A stretch of 64,000 nt of DNA, from assembly GCA_031769625.1 (NCBI GenBank), contig JAUIMM010000483.1, forward strand, positions 5,648,001 through 5,712,000. Reading direction: 5' to 3'. This DNA comes from Taudactylus pleione. Lineage: Eukaryota; Chordata; Amphibia; Anura; Myobatrachidae. Of the stretch, positions 35,529-48,235 are shown piece by piece. A model generated the notes under the pieces. The model was not told the DNA's origin and ran no database searches. It worked only from the letters and a program-made list of their open reading frames with translations. Both the position numbers and the translations under genes were made by a program. Position 1 is the stretch's first letter; the number at the start of each line of letters is the position of its first letter.

Positions 35529-36315
35529 GGGGCCTATTTATCAATTAATATTTGTAGGATAGCCCCCGAAAACACCCGTTTTCAGTAAGATACTGTCCTG
35601 TAAGCTGTTAGAGGATATGACAGCATTTAACTAGAGTACGAGTCTCATCATGGAAACATCTCATTTAATTAAAAACTGCACATCCGACATATTAACAGGG
35701 AAAAAAATCCTGTTCACTGCTGCTCCGGTGGTTTTCCGTACTGTACATCTGCGACTATAGAGCGGCTTCTTCCACGAGCAGCGGATCTATTTACACTGTA
35801 CTGTACGTGATTGGCCCGCCTGGCAGGGCTTGCTATACTGTAGTGCCAACTCCATCCACTGCTATTGTATTCAGTTCTGTAGTTTTCATCAGTGGAGCAC
35901 TGGCCACCCAGTGGTTAAGCTGTGTATTGCATGCCATTGGGTCTATCGCGTCTCACTGCCCCCACCAATGGTATTTTCGTAACACAACTAAGACGTTTGT
36001 ATGATGAGACTTCAGCAACGAGGGAGGACACAATATCTACTCCTATCCCGTCTTCGCGCGCAAACTTTTGCTGAATTTACCAAGCTCCGGAATGCATCGC
36101 TTCGCCCCAGGAGCTAATGCCTTAGATCGCAAGAGTTACTAGGCTACGGATCCCTCCTTGGCACTCTCCGCTCACTCATGTGCAGCATTGCGCCCAGTTC
36201 CCAAAAGGAGAAAGGAAGTGATCACATTAGCGATCACTTCTAAAACACCGCAGGGACATGCTCCGTGCATTTTAATACATTCCGGTGATCAATCGTTTAT
36301 TATTGCTGCAAATAG
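35529..36315. mobile_element. Probable MITE with GGGGCCTATTTATCA left end
   Basis: TTA at 35526-35528 followed by GGGGCCTATTTATCAATTAA, the same type of terminus as 27677. An internal hairpin AGTGATC/GATCACT lies near 36218-36240 and a possible degraded right end at GCAAATAGG (~36310). The right boundary is uncertain. Confidence 0.45.
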
Positions 36316-37171
36316 GAATCAAAAAAATAAATAAATAAATACTTGTATGCCCCATAATCTAGGGCAGCATTGTCGGTGGCACAAAGCTGTTCCCTGGATA
36401 CAATTGTATCCCATGAAGACAGCAAAACTGTGTCATATCACAGGGGATCACTGATAAAATAACTGATTTGTGATGGGAGAAGGCACCCTGGCTGGAGTTT
36501 GCCTGTAGCCTCAATCTCTATGCTCCGCTAAAACTTCTCCTCTTTCTTATAAAGCAAAGGGTAAGATTAAAGCTCCCAGTCAGTCTTGTTGTCTGCTTCA
36601 TGAGAAAGCTGTGAGTTGGTCCCAGCGGCTTCCATATCATGTGACCACCTGTGCGCGCTGCAGCACATCCAATCAGAGGAGAAGGAGGAGGGTGCTAATT
36701 AAAATCATAATAAAAACAGTATAACGTGCACAGTGGGTATTGCTGCAGCTATTAATCCAAAAAGTATAAATAATTCAAACAATTATATAAAGGATGAGCG
36801 CTTGTATGACAATGTACAGTATGTATGTCAACCAGATGCAGTGTGTTTAAAATCAAATATAATGTATAAGCTCCTTTTTAGATAATTGGGGGGCTGCCAT
36901 CGATCGTACGCAATAGATGGTTATTCCGGGGTAACACTTTACTGTTGATCTTAATTAATTTCGGTCTGACCCTAAACTTTCCCTCTCTTACCTCCAGCAT
37001 CCTGGAGCAGCAGGGTGGCCCTTGATCTTCTGGCCGATGTGATGTCTCCGTAATCTGTCAATAGGTGCTGCGCCTTCCCAGCCGGGGGGTTATTCGTTAG
37101 TTGTTAGATGCACGCTTGCCTCTCCGTGCCTCTAATTCTAGAGAAAGAGAGTATATCTGCACACTCCAATA

Positions 37172-37620
37172 CATACTTGCCAACACTCCCTCATTGTCAG
37201 GGAGACTCCCTGAAACAGTAGCAATCTCCCTGTCTCCCTGAAGAGTCTACCAATCTCCCTCATTTCATCCTTACCCCCATTATGAAGCTGTTATATTAAA
37301 AAACAGAGATATATACAGTCAAATGGGATCATTAGTGTCATTTCCTTGCATTGGTTATTATAAGGCACAATGATCCCTATGAATTTCTGCAAAGTATTAG
37401 TGTGTTTTCATCAACAAACAGATCTTACTAACTGCTTTTGGACTGGTTACTTTTGGATGTAAGTCAGGTTTAGGACACGCCTCTCAGATTTATCAGTACA
37501 CGCCCATCACATGTATGACACGCCTCTCAGATTTATCAGTACACGCCCACTGTAACACGCGCTCATAGGTGCTGCTCTCACAATCTCCCTGACATGGTTT
37601 TTTAAAAGTAGGCAAGTATG
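37172..37620. mobile_element. hAT-type element, CATACTTGCC family, 8-bp TSD
   Basis: 449 bp. TIRs CATACTTGCCAACA and TAGGCAAGTATG (inverted); CTCCAATA is duplicated exactly at 37164-37171 and 37621-37628. Internal ACACGCCTCTCAGATTTATC occurs twice 44 bp apart. A related left end (CATACTTGCCTACCC) occurs at 47627. Confidence 0.93.
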
Positions 37621-37989
37621 CTCCAATATATAACGAGTTACGGACATATATAAGGCCCCATAATGATAAGCAACCAGTAGTGTTCAATTTATGGGGACGC
37701 AGCCCTAATCCAACCTAATGAGACTGTATTAAACAAAAAGAGGCGAGGGGTTGCTAGAGATGGGCGCACATGCACAAAATCAATATTTTAAAACTTGACT
37801 TTTATTAGTTACTATACTAAAAATTCCATTCACTAGGAATGGTACAGTGAAAAATAGAGGTTAAAAGACTAATTGATTGAGTTGATAAGCATACGTATAG
37901 GTTAGTGTATAACAGAGCCGTAACTAGACATTTTGGTGCCTTGTGCCAGAAAGAGCATTGGTGCCCCCCTTGTTTTTCAAAGGGACATT

Positions 37990-38540
37990 GGCCCTGATTC
38001 AGAGCCGGACGCTCTGACCAGAGCGCTCGCTCTGAATCAGGGCCCACCTCCATTAAAATGGAGCGTCCTCCTGGACGCTCGTATAGCTGTGGGTCACCAC
38101 CCACAGCATATACGAGCGTCCAACAAGATGGTCGCGATGGTCTTGACCATCGCGACCATCGGACTTGCGAGTGAAACCCTGTGGTCGGGTTTTCGCAACC
38201 GCAAGGCCAGGAGTGATTTTGGCTCTATCAGAGCCAAAATCACTCCCACTGATATCACTAGTGATGTCAGTGGGGCCGGCTTCAGACGGTAGGCGTTCCC
38301 ATAGGAACGCCTCCGTCTGGCAGGCACGCCCCCGGAACGCCCACCAAAGGGGGCGTGCTGTCAATCAACATCGACAGCACACCCCCTTTGGTGCGAGACC
38401 CAGAGCGATGGAAAGTCCTTCGCTCACCGGGTCTCGCGCATGCGCACGACGGAGCTCCCTCCGTCGTGCGCATGCGCAGTGGGAAACATCGACCCACTTG
38501 CGAGCGTACTGCCGCTCGCGAGTGGGTCTGAATGACCCCC
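37990..38540 (+). mobile_element. Hairpin-chain element, copy C
   Basis: 551 bp. Ends GGCCCTGATTCAGAGC and GTGGGTCTGAATGACCCCC; flanks ATT/ATA may be a mutated 3-bp duplication. Ordered stems: GGCCCTGATTCAGAGC (37990-38005)/GCTCTGAATCAGGGCC (38029-38044); TGGACGCTC/GAGCGTCCA; GATGGTCGCGATGGTC (38127-38142)/complement (38145-38160); GTGATTTTGGCTCT (38213-38226)/AGAGCCAAAATCAC (38230-38243); CCCACTGATATCACT/AGTGATGTCAGTGGG (38245-38274); AGGCGTTCC/GGAACGCCT; AAGGGGGCGTGCTGTC/GACAGCAC..CCCCTTT; GCGAGACCC/GGGTCTCGC; GCGCATGCGCACGACGGAG with its complement; GACCCACTTGCGAGCG with its near-complement. Non-coding. Confidence 0.9.
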
Positions 38541-39015
38541 ATAATGCACCCAAAAAAAGGGCCATGGCTTCATGGGGAAGGGCCAGGGAAGAGATAGGAG
38601 AGGCCAGGAGATGTTGGGGATGAAATAAGAGGAAGCTCCAAGCAAGAATGACAATAAACAGAAATTTTACAGGCCCAAACAGCGCCCCCTGACCTGTGGT
38701 GCCCTGTACGATGGTTCTGGCCGCACTACCCTAAAATGTGAACAAAGAGTGTATAAAAAAGCAGGGTCCACTATTACGATTTCCCAATATTATGAAAGCA
38801 ATGTACTATGTTAGACCAGAGCAAATGTATATGTTGTATGTACTGTATATTCAATATATCTAATAGTCTGCATATAAATGCTTCATATTGGTCACAAAGC
38901 TAAATAAATGAAGGAATTCACTGATATTAGTGGTAATACTATCACATCTACTTGAGTGGCAATATCGTATTTATTTGTGAAAACTTCAGCAATAATGTCC
39001 CCCTTTAATATAAGG

Positions 39016-39355
39016 CAGGGGCGTTTCTAGAGAGGAGGGGGCCCGTGTGCAGTCTCCGACACGGGGCCCCCTCCTCTCCGCCCGGCGGCCGGCAGCGCAC
39101 TGAGCTGTGCGCGGCCAGCACCGGAGTTATAGACTCTGGGCACTAGAGTGTGCCCAGAGTCTATAATGTATGCATAGGTCACCAGTAAAATGGCGACGGC
39201 GGCCATTTTCCAGTCAATTTACAGCGATGGACCCCCGCGCCGATGTGGGACTCCTGCGAGGTAAGTAATATTATGGGTGCAGGGTGTGGGGGGCCCCCTG
39301 GAACCAGGGGCCCTTTTTCCCCGCACACCCTGCACCCATTATAGATACGCCCCTG
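39016..39355. mobile_element. hAT-type MITE of three hairpins, 8-bp TSD
   Basis: 340 bp. TIRs CAGGGGCGTTTCTAGA and CAGGGGCGTATCTATAAT (right, inverted); ATATAAGG is duplicated at 39008-39015 and 39356-39363. Inside: GAGAGGAGGGGGCCC/GGGCCCCCTCCTCTC-type stem, ATAGACTCTGGGCAC/GTGCCCAGAGTCTAT, and ATGGGTGCAGGGTGTG/CACACCCTGCACCCAT. A GCGAG|GTAAGTAA donor-like motif lies at 39261 on the CDH13 sense strand. Confidence 0.95.
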
Positions 39356-39819
39356 ATATAAGGCAAAACTGCTGGTTCAATCCTCTAAAAGTCAGACAAT
39401 CACATAATGGCTTTCTTAGGAGATTAAAGGAATGCCGGCTCTCAAAGAAAGTCATCCTTGCAAAACTACTAATAAAGAAGAAACGCGTTGGAGGTTATTT
39501 GGGGAGATATACATACAGTACACAGCTACCACCCTAACAGTGAAACGAAGGACCACTAAAACGCAGAAGTCCCCCGTGAGTTGCACCCTAACAGAGAAAT
39601 GAAGGTGACTTTTGCAGAGATCTCTCACCAGCTACGTTCAGTGACTCACAGTGATGGATATATGATCCGGGGATGTCAGACTGTAGTGCGCCGCAGTCAC
39701 AGGATCTCGCAAGTTGCATGCCCTTTGTGTATGTTTTTACTCTGTTAAAGAGAATTGTTCTATTTTAACAAGACTTACAGGGGCTGATTCTGAGCACAGC
39801 AAAAACAGCAGTAATTCTG

Positions 39820-39880
39820 CACCTTGGTAAAACCATGTTGTGCTCAAGGTGGGGTAGACGTAAAGGGGGTAATACAGAGG
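39820..39880 (+). mobile_element. Fragment of the SINE-like repeat (5' part)
   Basis: CTGCACCTTGGTAAAACCAT and TGTGCTCAAGGTGGGGTAG resemble the start of the SINE-like copy at 48795 (GTGCATCTTGGTGAAACCAG). Short and diverged. Confidence 0.4.
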
Positions 39881-40244
39881 TTCACCCTACAGCTGTAGCT
39901 GCTGTGTTTTTTGTCGCAGCACCTACTGCATCATTATTCTAATGCCGCAGTCGATGAGCGCCCTAGTGATATGCCCAAAAGTTGCGGCGTATATACACTA
40001 ATGTGCGGACAAATGTACATCATTGGCCACATCATCGTACATCATCGATGCAGATTGTCTGACTAAACATGTCTGCTGGTGTCAGTGCGGTTGCATCTTT
40101 ATACGTAGTCACGGACATTGGCATGCCCGCTTCGTACCCACGTCTGGTAGCCACCCACCCAGTTACCATCCAGAAACGCCCATTGAAATTACAGGGATCT
40201 GCGTACAATTTCGATCTACGTCTCTGTGTGATAACCACCGGGGC

Positions 40245-41245
40245 CAGGGGTGGAACTACCAGCGGTGCAGCCGATGCACTGCACGGGGCCCGCTGCAATA
40301 TAGGGGTCCACACTGCCTGGCACTGTTAGTAGTTGTATGGCAGGCTTCTTGCCAGGCAGACATCAAGGCTGTGACTGAGCCGGCCGGCAGCTACACGCAG
40401 AGAGCACCAGGGCACAGTGCAGTCAAGCTCAGCACTGCAGTGCACTACTGGGTAATAATTCCCAGTAGTCTCTACAGTGCGGTCAGAGGAGCATGTGCTG
40501 ACCTCTGATTGGAGGAGCCCATCACATGCTCCTCTGACCTGGAGTTTAGCAGCAGCGCAGCCTCAAGGGTTGTGAGGCTGTGACTGCTGCCCTGCCGGCT
40601 CCCTGAGGATGCTGCTGGTGAGCACACTGTGTGGGCATTACAGGTGGCATAATGTGTGGGCACTACAGGTGGCATAATGTGTGGGCACTATAGTGTGGCA
40701 TAATGTGGGGGGCACTACAGTGTGATATAATGTGTCGGGCACCAACTGTCACCTCTTCCTATCACCCTCTCCCTGTCACACACTGCCGGTCACCCTCTCC
40801 CTGTCACCCACTGCCTGTCACCTCTGCCTATTACCCCTTTCCCGTCACCCACTGCCCCTCCCTCTCCCTGCCACCCACTGCCTGTCACCCTCTCCCTCTC
40901 ACCCACTGCTTCTCCCTATCACTCTCTCTCTGTCACCCTCTCCCCCTCTCTGTCACCTCTCACCCTCTCCCGTCACCCACTGCCTCTTCCGTCTCCCTGT
41001 CACACACTGCCTGTCACTCACTGCTTCTCCGTGTCACCTCTCCCTATCACCCTCTCCCTGTCACCCACTGCCTGTCACACACTGCTTCTCCCTGTCACCC
41101 TCTCCTTGTCACCTTCTTGCCTCTCTTTGTCTACCTCTTGCCTCTCCCTGTCACCCACTGCACTTTGATCTTAGAGTAGGGTGGAGGAGAGGGGCCCAAA
41201 GCAAATTTTTCCACATGGGCCCACCAATCACAAGTTCCGCCACTG
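40245..41245. mobile_element. 1.0-kb hAT-type element with internal tandem arrays
   Basis: Ends CAGGGGTGGAACTACCAG and (inverted) CAGTGGCGGAACTTGTGA. Flanking 8-mers ACCGGGGC (40237-40244) and ATCGGGAC (41246-41253) match at 6 of 8 bases, an aged TSD. Interior: stem GCATGTGCTGACCTCTGATT-type with GGAGGAGCAT/ATGCTCCTC, a 25-bp array (GTGTGGGCACTACAGGTGGC, 40626-40735), then a pyrimidine array of CTGTCACCCTCTCC / CCCACTGCCTGTCAC units to ~41160. No transposase. Confidence 0.85.
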
Positions 41246-41319
41246 ATCGGGACGCATGCGAAGAGGAAAAGCATTGGCCACTTGCACCAATGGCTTTCCT
41301 GCGTCCACCTCTGAATTGC

Positions 41320-41460
41320 CCCAAATGTGTACAGAGATTTAGATCTGGGAGGGACATGTCCAAGCTCAAATGTAAAGTGCAGTGTAGAAATAAAGCTATC
41401 CAGCATTTGTGGGCTACATGCAAAGACAGCCAGTATTTACCCTGCATGCAAAAATAATAC
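41320..41460 (+). mobile_element. Dispersed SINE-like repeat, copy 2
   Basis: Shares GCAGTGTAGAAATAAAGC, CCAGCATTTGTGGGCTACAT and CAGTATTTACCCTGCATGCA with copies at 13300 and 48795; same orientation. It ends in an A-rich stretch (CAAAAATAATACATG). Confidence 0.75.
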
Positions 41461-44074
41461 ATGTTCTCGGCAGTTGTTCATCGAATCGTCCCATCGGCTG
41501 TGCTGCACATTGGATTGAACGATTCCATGCAGTGTTTGTTATAACGGTATTAAACCTCTGGTACAATCCTTCCTATACCTTCTAAAACCTGCCTATACCC
41601 TCTAAAATTGACGCTATTTGCGTACGCAGTCATACAGTAAAATAAAAGCCTTCAGACATTGATAATGTGTTTCCAAAGCACAAAGTATATTATTCAACAT
41701 AAAAACAGTAGGTTACACGCTGTGATCTAAAGACAATTTAGCGCAAAGAAATTATACAGACCCAAGGTACAGTTATACATACGCACGCGCGCTGGGACCA
41801 GTTGCCGGCATCCATAAGAAACCTCCATCATCAGCATGAAGACTACAGATTGGAGTCTGTAAGCACATTTATACCCTTACAGGGATAAGCAATACAATAG
41901 AAAAGTTTGGCATAGTCTCATTGGTTCCCAGTGCGGGTGCATCTGTTACAGGATATTTAACATGTTGATTCAAATGGACACAGGTCAGCCTCCGACAGCC
42001 TATTGTCTCCTCTATTCCCCCTGCATGCAACTGCTAACATTACAAAGTACATTTTGGTGTTTTAACTCTCTACAGTCCATAAGTTGAGAATGCATGTTGC
42101 GATCTTCTCACCGATGACACCAGAAAGCTGTTGAGACAGAGTAGATCAGTACGCTACCAAACATGGTTAGCTTATCATGTGCTAAACCTTAGATATCAAA
42201 TAATCTTTATTTCACAACATTAATAATCACTTGAGTAAACCTTGAATATTACACTTTAATATTAGGGAACCTTTAATGTAATTTGTGTATGTGTAAGTGT
42301 AAGAGAATATTGCATAAAGTTGCTAATATGTGTGGTGCGTTTATTTGTAGAGTGAAACAGCGCAACTGTGCGTAGTGTGCGGTGTTTATGCATGTGAGTC
42401 TATTTATGATGGATTTAATATACATCATCCCTTACTTACATTTTTAAACTGCAATGCAATGTGTTATTAGTAATGAGTTTCACACCCAAACAGGGTGGAA
42501 ACCCCCAGCTGTTTGCTGGTGCCAAATTGTCTGACAATGAAACTAAAGGTTTTCTTCTGCCTATTTACAAATTCAATTGTGCAGATCAGTGTCTGGGTTA
42601 TATTTCAATTGCCATAGCTATACCTGCCTACATGTGAGGTTTCTTAATTTACATGTAAAAACACCCACAGTTCCTGGTGTATTGTTTTTTCTAATTACTT
42701 TTCTCAGGAAGCTGTTTTTCTAGTTACTAACTGATACTGTGTTTGTTATGGTATTTTTCTATGCAAGGTTGTCCCCAGAATGGGCCTGTCATGGCTTCTA
42801 AAAGGATTACCAAAAACATTGCCATCTGTACTTAGCTCGTGAGTTATAACTTAAAATGGCGCTGGGAGATCAGTTGCAAAATGGCGTCTTGCAGATTCCG
42901 ATTGTAAACAGATTCTGCCTCAGCCAATCATCCGGCTTCGACATGTTGTTACGTGCTGTGTGTAACGTTACATTGCGGAGATCGCGTAGTGTGTATGGCG
43001 ACGCAATGTATCGTTACATCTTAACGCTGGGTCGTGTGTACCCAGCCTTAGCCTACAGCCTGGTGCTGGTACGTGGTCTCAGAACTCCTCAGTGACTTAT
43101 CCATATGCAGTAATTCACAGTAAATGATCCCATATAGTAACTATGAGGTTCTGGATGGTTAATTATTACGATCTTCCCTTCTTCCAATCCCAGTGGCAGG
43201 GATTCATTTAACACTCAATCAAGGTGAGGGCACTGGCGGGCTATGAGTCCGAAGCCATAACTGCCAGAGACAGACAGATAAAACCCTATGCTCTATTTCA
43301 CTTTTAATTTATTCTTTTTGACTGATTTTAACAACGTGTAAATTGCAATTCAGAAATACTGGCGCTGTAACCATGCTATGAATGCAGAACTAGGATAAGT
43401 GTCAGAGACTAATACACTCAGCATTGCACCTGTCATGTTTATAAGAAGCCACTTTTGTGATCAAAATGAACACACTGCAGGTAAATGAGTCTACAGTTCC
43501 CTGTACGAGTTATGCACAAATATCCCCTCTACTTATAGTAGAAGTCCTTTGTGGTACTGTATATCATTAACCAATCAGCTCTCTAACATGCAAAGTTACA
43601 TGTTTTGTCAATGATGGTGCTTACTTCATTAATATAGACTAGTTTTTCAAGCTGCCATTCGGTTCATAGACAATCTGACATCCTCCCGTGATGCCGGGAG
43701 ATTCCCAGCATGCATTGGGGCACGTCTACTGTGAGCTACAGCATGGCAGCTGTCTTGCTGGGGGTACTGACCGGCTCTGTTGGAGCAGTTTAGCAATCTG
43801 CTTCCCTTGATGATGTTGTCATTGAAGAAAAAAGTGCAACCTAGGTGGATGGAGACAGACAGATTGCACATGCAAAACAGAATATATGTGGATATTTATA
43901 CTGGGCCAGATAATAGCACAATACAGAATATGCCATCACTGTGGTAACTGTACAGTATATCTAATGGGCGAGTAAATCCGTTAATTGACATTAATATATA
44001 TGACAAGGCTGCGAGTTACTGTGCATATGTACAGACATTCCTGGTTGGAACAAGGCACACAGGGGATGTAGTCA

Positions 44075-44575
44075 GGATGCCAGGGGATGGGATGCTGGCC
44101 GCCAATATCCCGAAAAGGAACCAAAATCCCGACGCTGGCACCCTGAAGAGGATGAAGATACCGGCATCGATATCCCGAAGGTAAGTATCCAGCTTACCTT
44201 CACTGTTAGCCGGGTGATGGGGGGGGGGTTAGGTTTAAGGACCGCCGGAGGGAGATTAGGGTTAAGCACCCCCTGGGGAGGGTTAGGCAATGGGGAGGGG
44301 GGATTAGGCACCACTAGAGGGGAGGTGGGGGTTATGCACCTCACCGGGAGGATTAGGTTTAGGGTGAAGGAAGGGCGGGTTAGGGTTAGACACCACCGGG
44401 GGGAGGTTAGGGTTAGGCACCCCCCAGGGAGGTTAGAGTTAGGCACCATCAAGGGAGGGTTGGGGGGGGGGGGACGGGGAGGGTTAGGGTACTTAGCAGC
44501 CATAGTCGGGATCTTCAACAGTCGGGCTTCCGGCGTCTGTATTTGAACCGCCGGGATATCATGCAAAACCCGCAT
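44075..44575. mobile_element. G-rich TTAGG-like element with GGTAAGTAT and CGGGAT ends
   Basis: The left flank (CCGCCAATATCCCG, AAAATCCCGACGCTGGCA, GGCATCGATATCCCGAAG) leads into GTAAGTATCC at 44181. Degenerate GGTTAGGGTTAGGCACC repeats run to ~44490, then GTCGGGATCTTCAACAGTCGGGCTTCCGGC and CCGCCGGGATATC. The flanks are roughly inverted copies of each other (ATATCCCG/CGGGATAT), so the whole is probably a transposable element whose G-rich centre is a tandem array. Confidence 0.75.
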
Positions 44576-44578
44576 GCA

Positions 44579-44850
44579 GGGTCTGATTCATGTCCAGACG
44601 CTGTTGTGGGGACTCACGCAGTATTCCGATTATCAGAAAACTGCGCATGCGCAGGACCCATTCCGGGCATGAGGTAAACGGATCCTGCAATCTCGTTCTT
44701 TGATCCCCCCCAAGCTGTAGCATGATTGAAATGCGGCGGCGCTTCAGGAGGTGGAGCGGGGGCGTGTCTGGCCTGCGTTCCTGGAAATGGGAGTGCCTCG
44801 GCCAGGGTCGGTGAATGCAAATTTCCTGGCCTTACAGGCTGCCAGTCTGT
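44579..44850 (+). mobile_element. Partial element with GGGTCTGATTCATG terminus
   Basis: Starts at GGGTCTGATTCATGTCCAGAC and shares GCATGCGCAGG, AAATTTCCTGGCCTTAC and GAAGCTTACCGGCCGG with the complete element at 54324-54809 (on either strand). The right end is not found, so it is truncated. Confidence 0.55.
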
Positions 44851-46532
44851 GTTAGCTGAAGCTTACCGGCCGGTGCTTCCGTCATCTCTATCGATGGATG
44901 TGACTATGCTCCGAGGCAGAAGTCTACGTACACTGCCCTCATATTGCTATTGCTGTCAAGAGGCGTCTTCTTCCTTTAGATGCCTCCTGCAGTATTTTAA
45001 TATCTGCTGGACAGTATTGCACAACCACTTCTTGGAGACTGTACAGTACTGTCCGGACATCCATTAGTGGTGGTGATTTAATCCCGTCCTCTACTTCTTA
45101 GGACACATTTTGCACTTTCCAGTTGCATATTGTAGAAAATTAAGTGCTTCTTTTTTTCCCTCTGTATATAAGATCCTTATACCTTGGTTGGTTGACGCTA
45201 ATAAACATCTACAAATTTTTGTCATAATGCGAGTGGGCAAAGAACAGCTTTTTGGGTGCATGTGAAAAGAAAATTAGCCCAGGGGAAAATTATTATTATT
45301 ATTATTTTAAGTAGGTCCAGCCACACTGGACAGCTTACTAATCATATTACACACGAATCACAGGCCTCTATAACACGATATGAAAAGGATTCCCAATGAT
45401 TTTATTTAGAGCGGCTGTAACTAAACACCAAATGAGATCTTGGCTGTTAAGCCTTTCAGAGAGTCACGGTAGCTTTGTGTATTGCACATACCTGCGAATA
45501 GGCATATCATGGTCATTCCGGGATAATATGACAATTTCAAGGTCTTCACGGAGGAGTTTTCGTTATAGGAAAATTCCGAAGACAAGAATGGTTTGCCTTA
45601 ACGCCAATGACAGCTTTAAACTTCATTAACTCAGCAACCAAGTCATCTTTTTTCCCTTTTGAAGAGCTTCCAAGCCTCAGAAATCTCTTTAGTTTGTGCC
45701 GACTCAATTTCATTTATATCCGTTTAACAAGCCATGAAGATAATTAACTAGCAGCATGTGCAAAGCCATGTTGGGGAGGGGAGATGCCTGGTTAGTGCTT
45801 TCTATACAGCCTTTACTTAGTGCCGTTTTTCAATAAAGTAGGTGCCGGTACTCACCTAAACCCTTCTCTGGTTTGCTGTAGATCCTGCAGCCAGGTAAGT
45901 GTCTCCCTGGACTACAAAGTAGTTGGAACATTCGTAATCTTGATATTCAGGACTGTCGACACCAGGATGTCCACATGGTCTGAATGTAGACAAAAGGGAT
46001 AGGCTGCGATTAGGTTTCAGGTTACTTAAACGATCTATGCATGCTGACTGTTGACCTCCTGGCAATGTCAACGACATGTGGATGTTGACATTTGACATGT
46101 CGACCTCCCATGTCAACATTCTGAACGTAGACCTTTTTTTGTACAAGTGCTGTTTAGTGTCAGGTGCTAGCCTGCTTATATAAAAACCTTATTTGTATTA
46201 AAGAGAAACCTAAATGATGCAGGCAAATTGCCAGCTTGACCACATTTTAGAACGTGGGCAGGGATTGGAGGCGGAACGGGGGTTTGTGTGTGCCCGCGAG
46301 CAGACTATTATCCGGTTAGCTTAATGGTTTCATTATAATTCTCTGTTTAAGTTGCACCTTCTGCCTACCACTATTCTACGCTGCCATATTATGGGATAAG
46401 CCAACACTCATGAGTATGCACCAGTTCCTTTAGTGGTGTCTCCAGTTCCTAGAAGATTAAAAGGTTTCATTCTTCTGAACTTTGTGTTAGGACCACTTTA
46501 AGTTTACCTGGAATCGTACGTGGACATTAAGG

Positions 46533-46700
46533 GGCCCTATGTATCATCGGAAGTAGATCCCTAAATTCAGCAAAACGGTTGTTTACGCCGGAGATATGGC
46601 TACTCTCTATGTATGACGCCCTTCAGGCTGGTGATAGCCTCCATCGCTGCCTTTAAGAATGACTGCGGTGGTACCTGTACTATCCTTTTATAGGGATCTG
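46533..46700. mobile_element. Possible MITE left end (GGGGCCCTATGTATCA)
   Basis: TTAA followed by GGGGCCCTATGTATCATCGG, resembling termini at 27677 and 35529. The right end was not found. Confidence 0.35.
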
Positions 46701-47626
46701 CAGCAGAAAAAAAAAATGTATGTTAATATACAGTAATTAAAGTATTTTTTCCCATTTTTGATGCTTCCTGTACACTGCGCATGCGTTACCTAGCAGACAG
46801 CGTGACCCATGCGCATTTGCCCCCACACTTGGCTGGGGACGCGCTAGGGTCAGCCTTACTGCTGTTAGGCTAAGGCCGGCATGTACATTTGTTCCTTCCT
46901 GCAGTCCAGTCTGTCCCTTCATGAGGCTCGTGTCCAGAAGTAGTCATTGTACTATGTCAGATCGTATAACTTCCACTCCTTTCCTCCCACGACGCCTTGA
47001 TCTTCACCCTGCGCGGGAGCTCCAGCTATCGCAGCTCTCTCCCTACCAGTCTACAAAGAGCAAAGGAGCCCAGAGCAGAATTGATCTGCTTGCTGCTCCC
47101 CCGCTGCACGCATCCTTACCCCTGGCTGTCTCACCTGCTGTCCTTCCGAAATTCTTATTGATCCAACTGATTCTAGTTTTTCAGCTCTCAATTATTCTCA
47201 CCCTGTTGAAACTTCTTTTCCCCAGTGACCTGCAAAACTCACTCTGTGTTCAAGTCATAAAATAATTGTAAGTAGTAGAATATTCTATACAGTAAGTTAT
47301 ATTTAATGTGTCTATACTTAAGTGTTATCTCCCATTATCTGTAGAATTATTACTGAACGGAATAAAGCAGAAGTACCTCTGTGAGGCCAGAGACAGGTCT
47401 GCAATGTAACAGCTTGCGGAGGTGATGGAGAAGAGAATAAATCCTTATTTCCTATACAGATGCGCACAGACCCCCATGTTTAGTTTTTTTCTTCTAAATA
47501 ATGGTCGTGTTTTGGTTTTGGCAAAACCGCCCTCAAGTGTTTTAGTTCAGTTTTGGTTTTGAATGTCTTTTAAACTTGATAAAAACAGGTAAAATCATGT
47601 AACGTGGACCTGTTTTTGTTCTTATA

Positions 47627-48235
47627 GTCATACTTGCCTACCCTCCCGATTTGGTCGGGAGCCTCCTGAAAATCGGGTGCTGCTCCCGACCTCCCGGGAA
47701 GGCAGGCAATCCTCCCGGCTGCCGGTCGCCCCTCCTATCCCCCCGCAATAACCCCTGCAACCCCCGCCGTGTCATTTTGGCCCCGCCCTTTGCTTCACAA
47801 TGCCTATATTATCGGCATTGTGTAGCGGGGGCGTGGCCAAACTGACGCAATCGCGTGGCCACGCCCACAAGTGCCAAGGGGGGGAGTGGGTAGAGTTTGC
47901 CCGGGCTTGCTAGCGGGGCCCGGGTCCGGCGCCGCCCCCCCCTTCCTCCCTCACAGCAGCTCAGCACACAGCTTGTGCTGGGCTGCTGGGTGAGACTGCT
48001 CGCGGCTGCTGCAGCTTCCGGAGCAGTCTCCTATAGCTGTGTGGGGGAGCGAGCACACTGATCGCGCCCCCCCACCCCCACCCCCGGCTTAGCGCCGGGC
48101 AGGGGAGCTTACAGAGCCCCCTCCCCGGCACTGCAAATGTGGTTTGTTTGTTTTTCAAGGGGGGTGTGGCCACGCCCCCTCCTCTACCCAGGCCCGGCCA
48201 GGCTCTGTACGGCCCTGGTGGTTAAGTCTTACAGG
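47627..48235. mobile_element. CATACTTGCC-type element fragment and GC-rich element remnant
   Basis: CATACTTGCCTACCCTCCCG at 47627 matches the terminus of the hAT element at 37172. Stems CACAATGCC/GGCATTGTG and GGGGGCGTGGCC/GGCCACGCCC follow. From ~47870 a different GC-rich segment contains CAGCACACAGCTTGTGCTG and CCCGGCTTAGCGCCGGG stems and GGTGTGGCCACGCCCCCTCC. Neither has a recognised right terminus. Confidence 0.5.

Noticed and set aside
42940..43055. Right-hand terminus CGTGTGTACCCAGC resembling the 26618 MITE
   Set aside because: No matching left terminus could be located, so it is not listed as an element.
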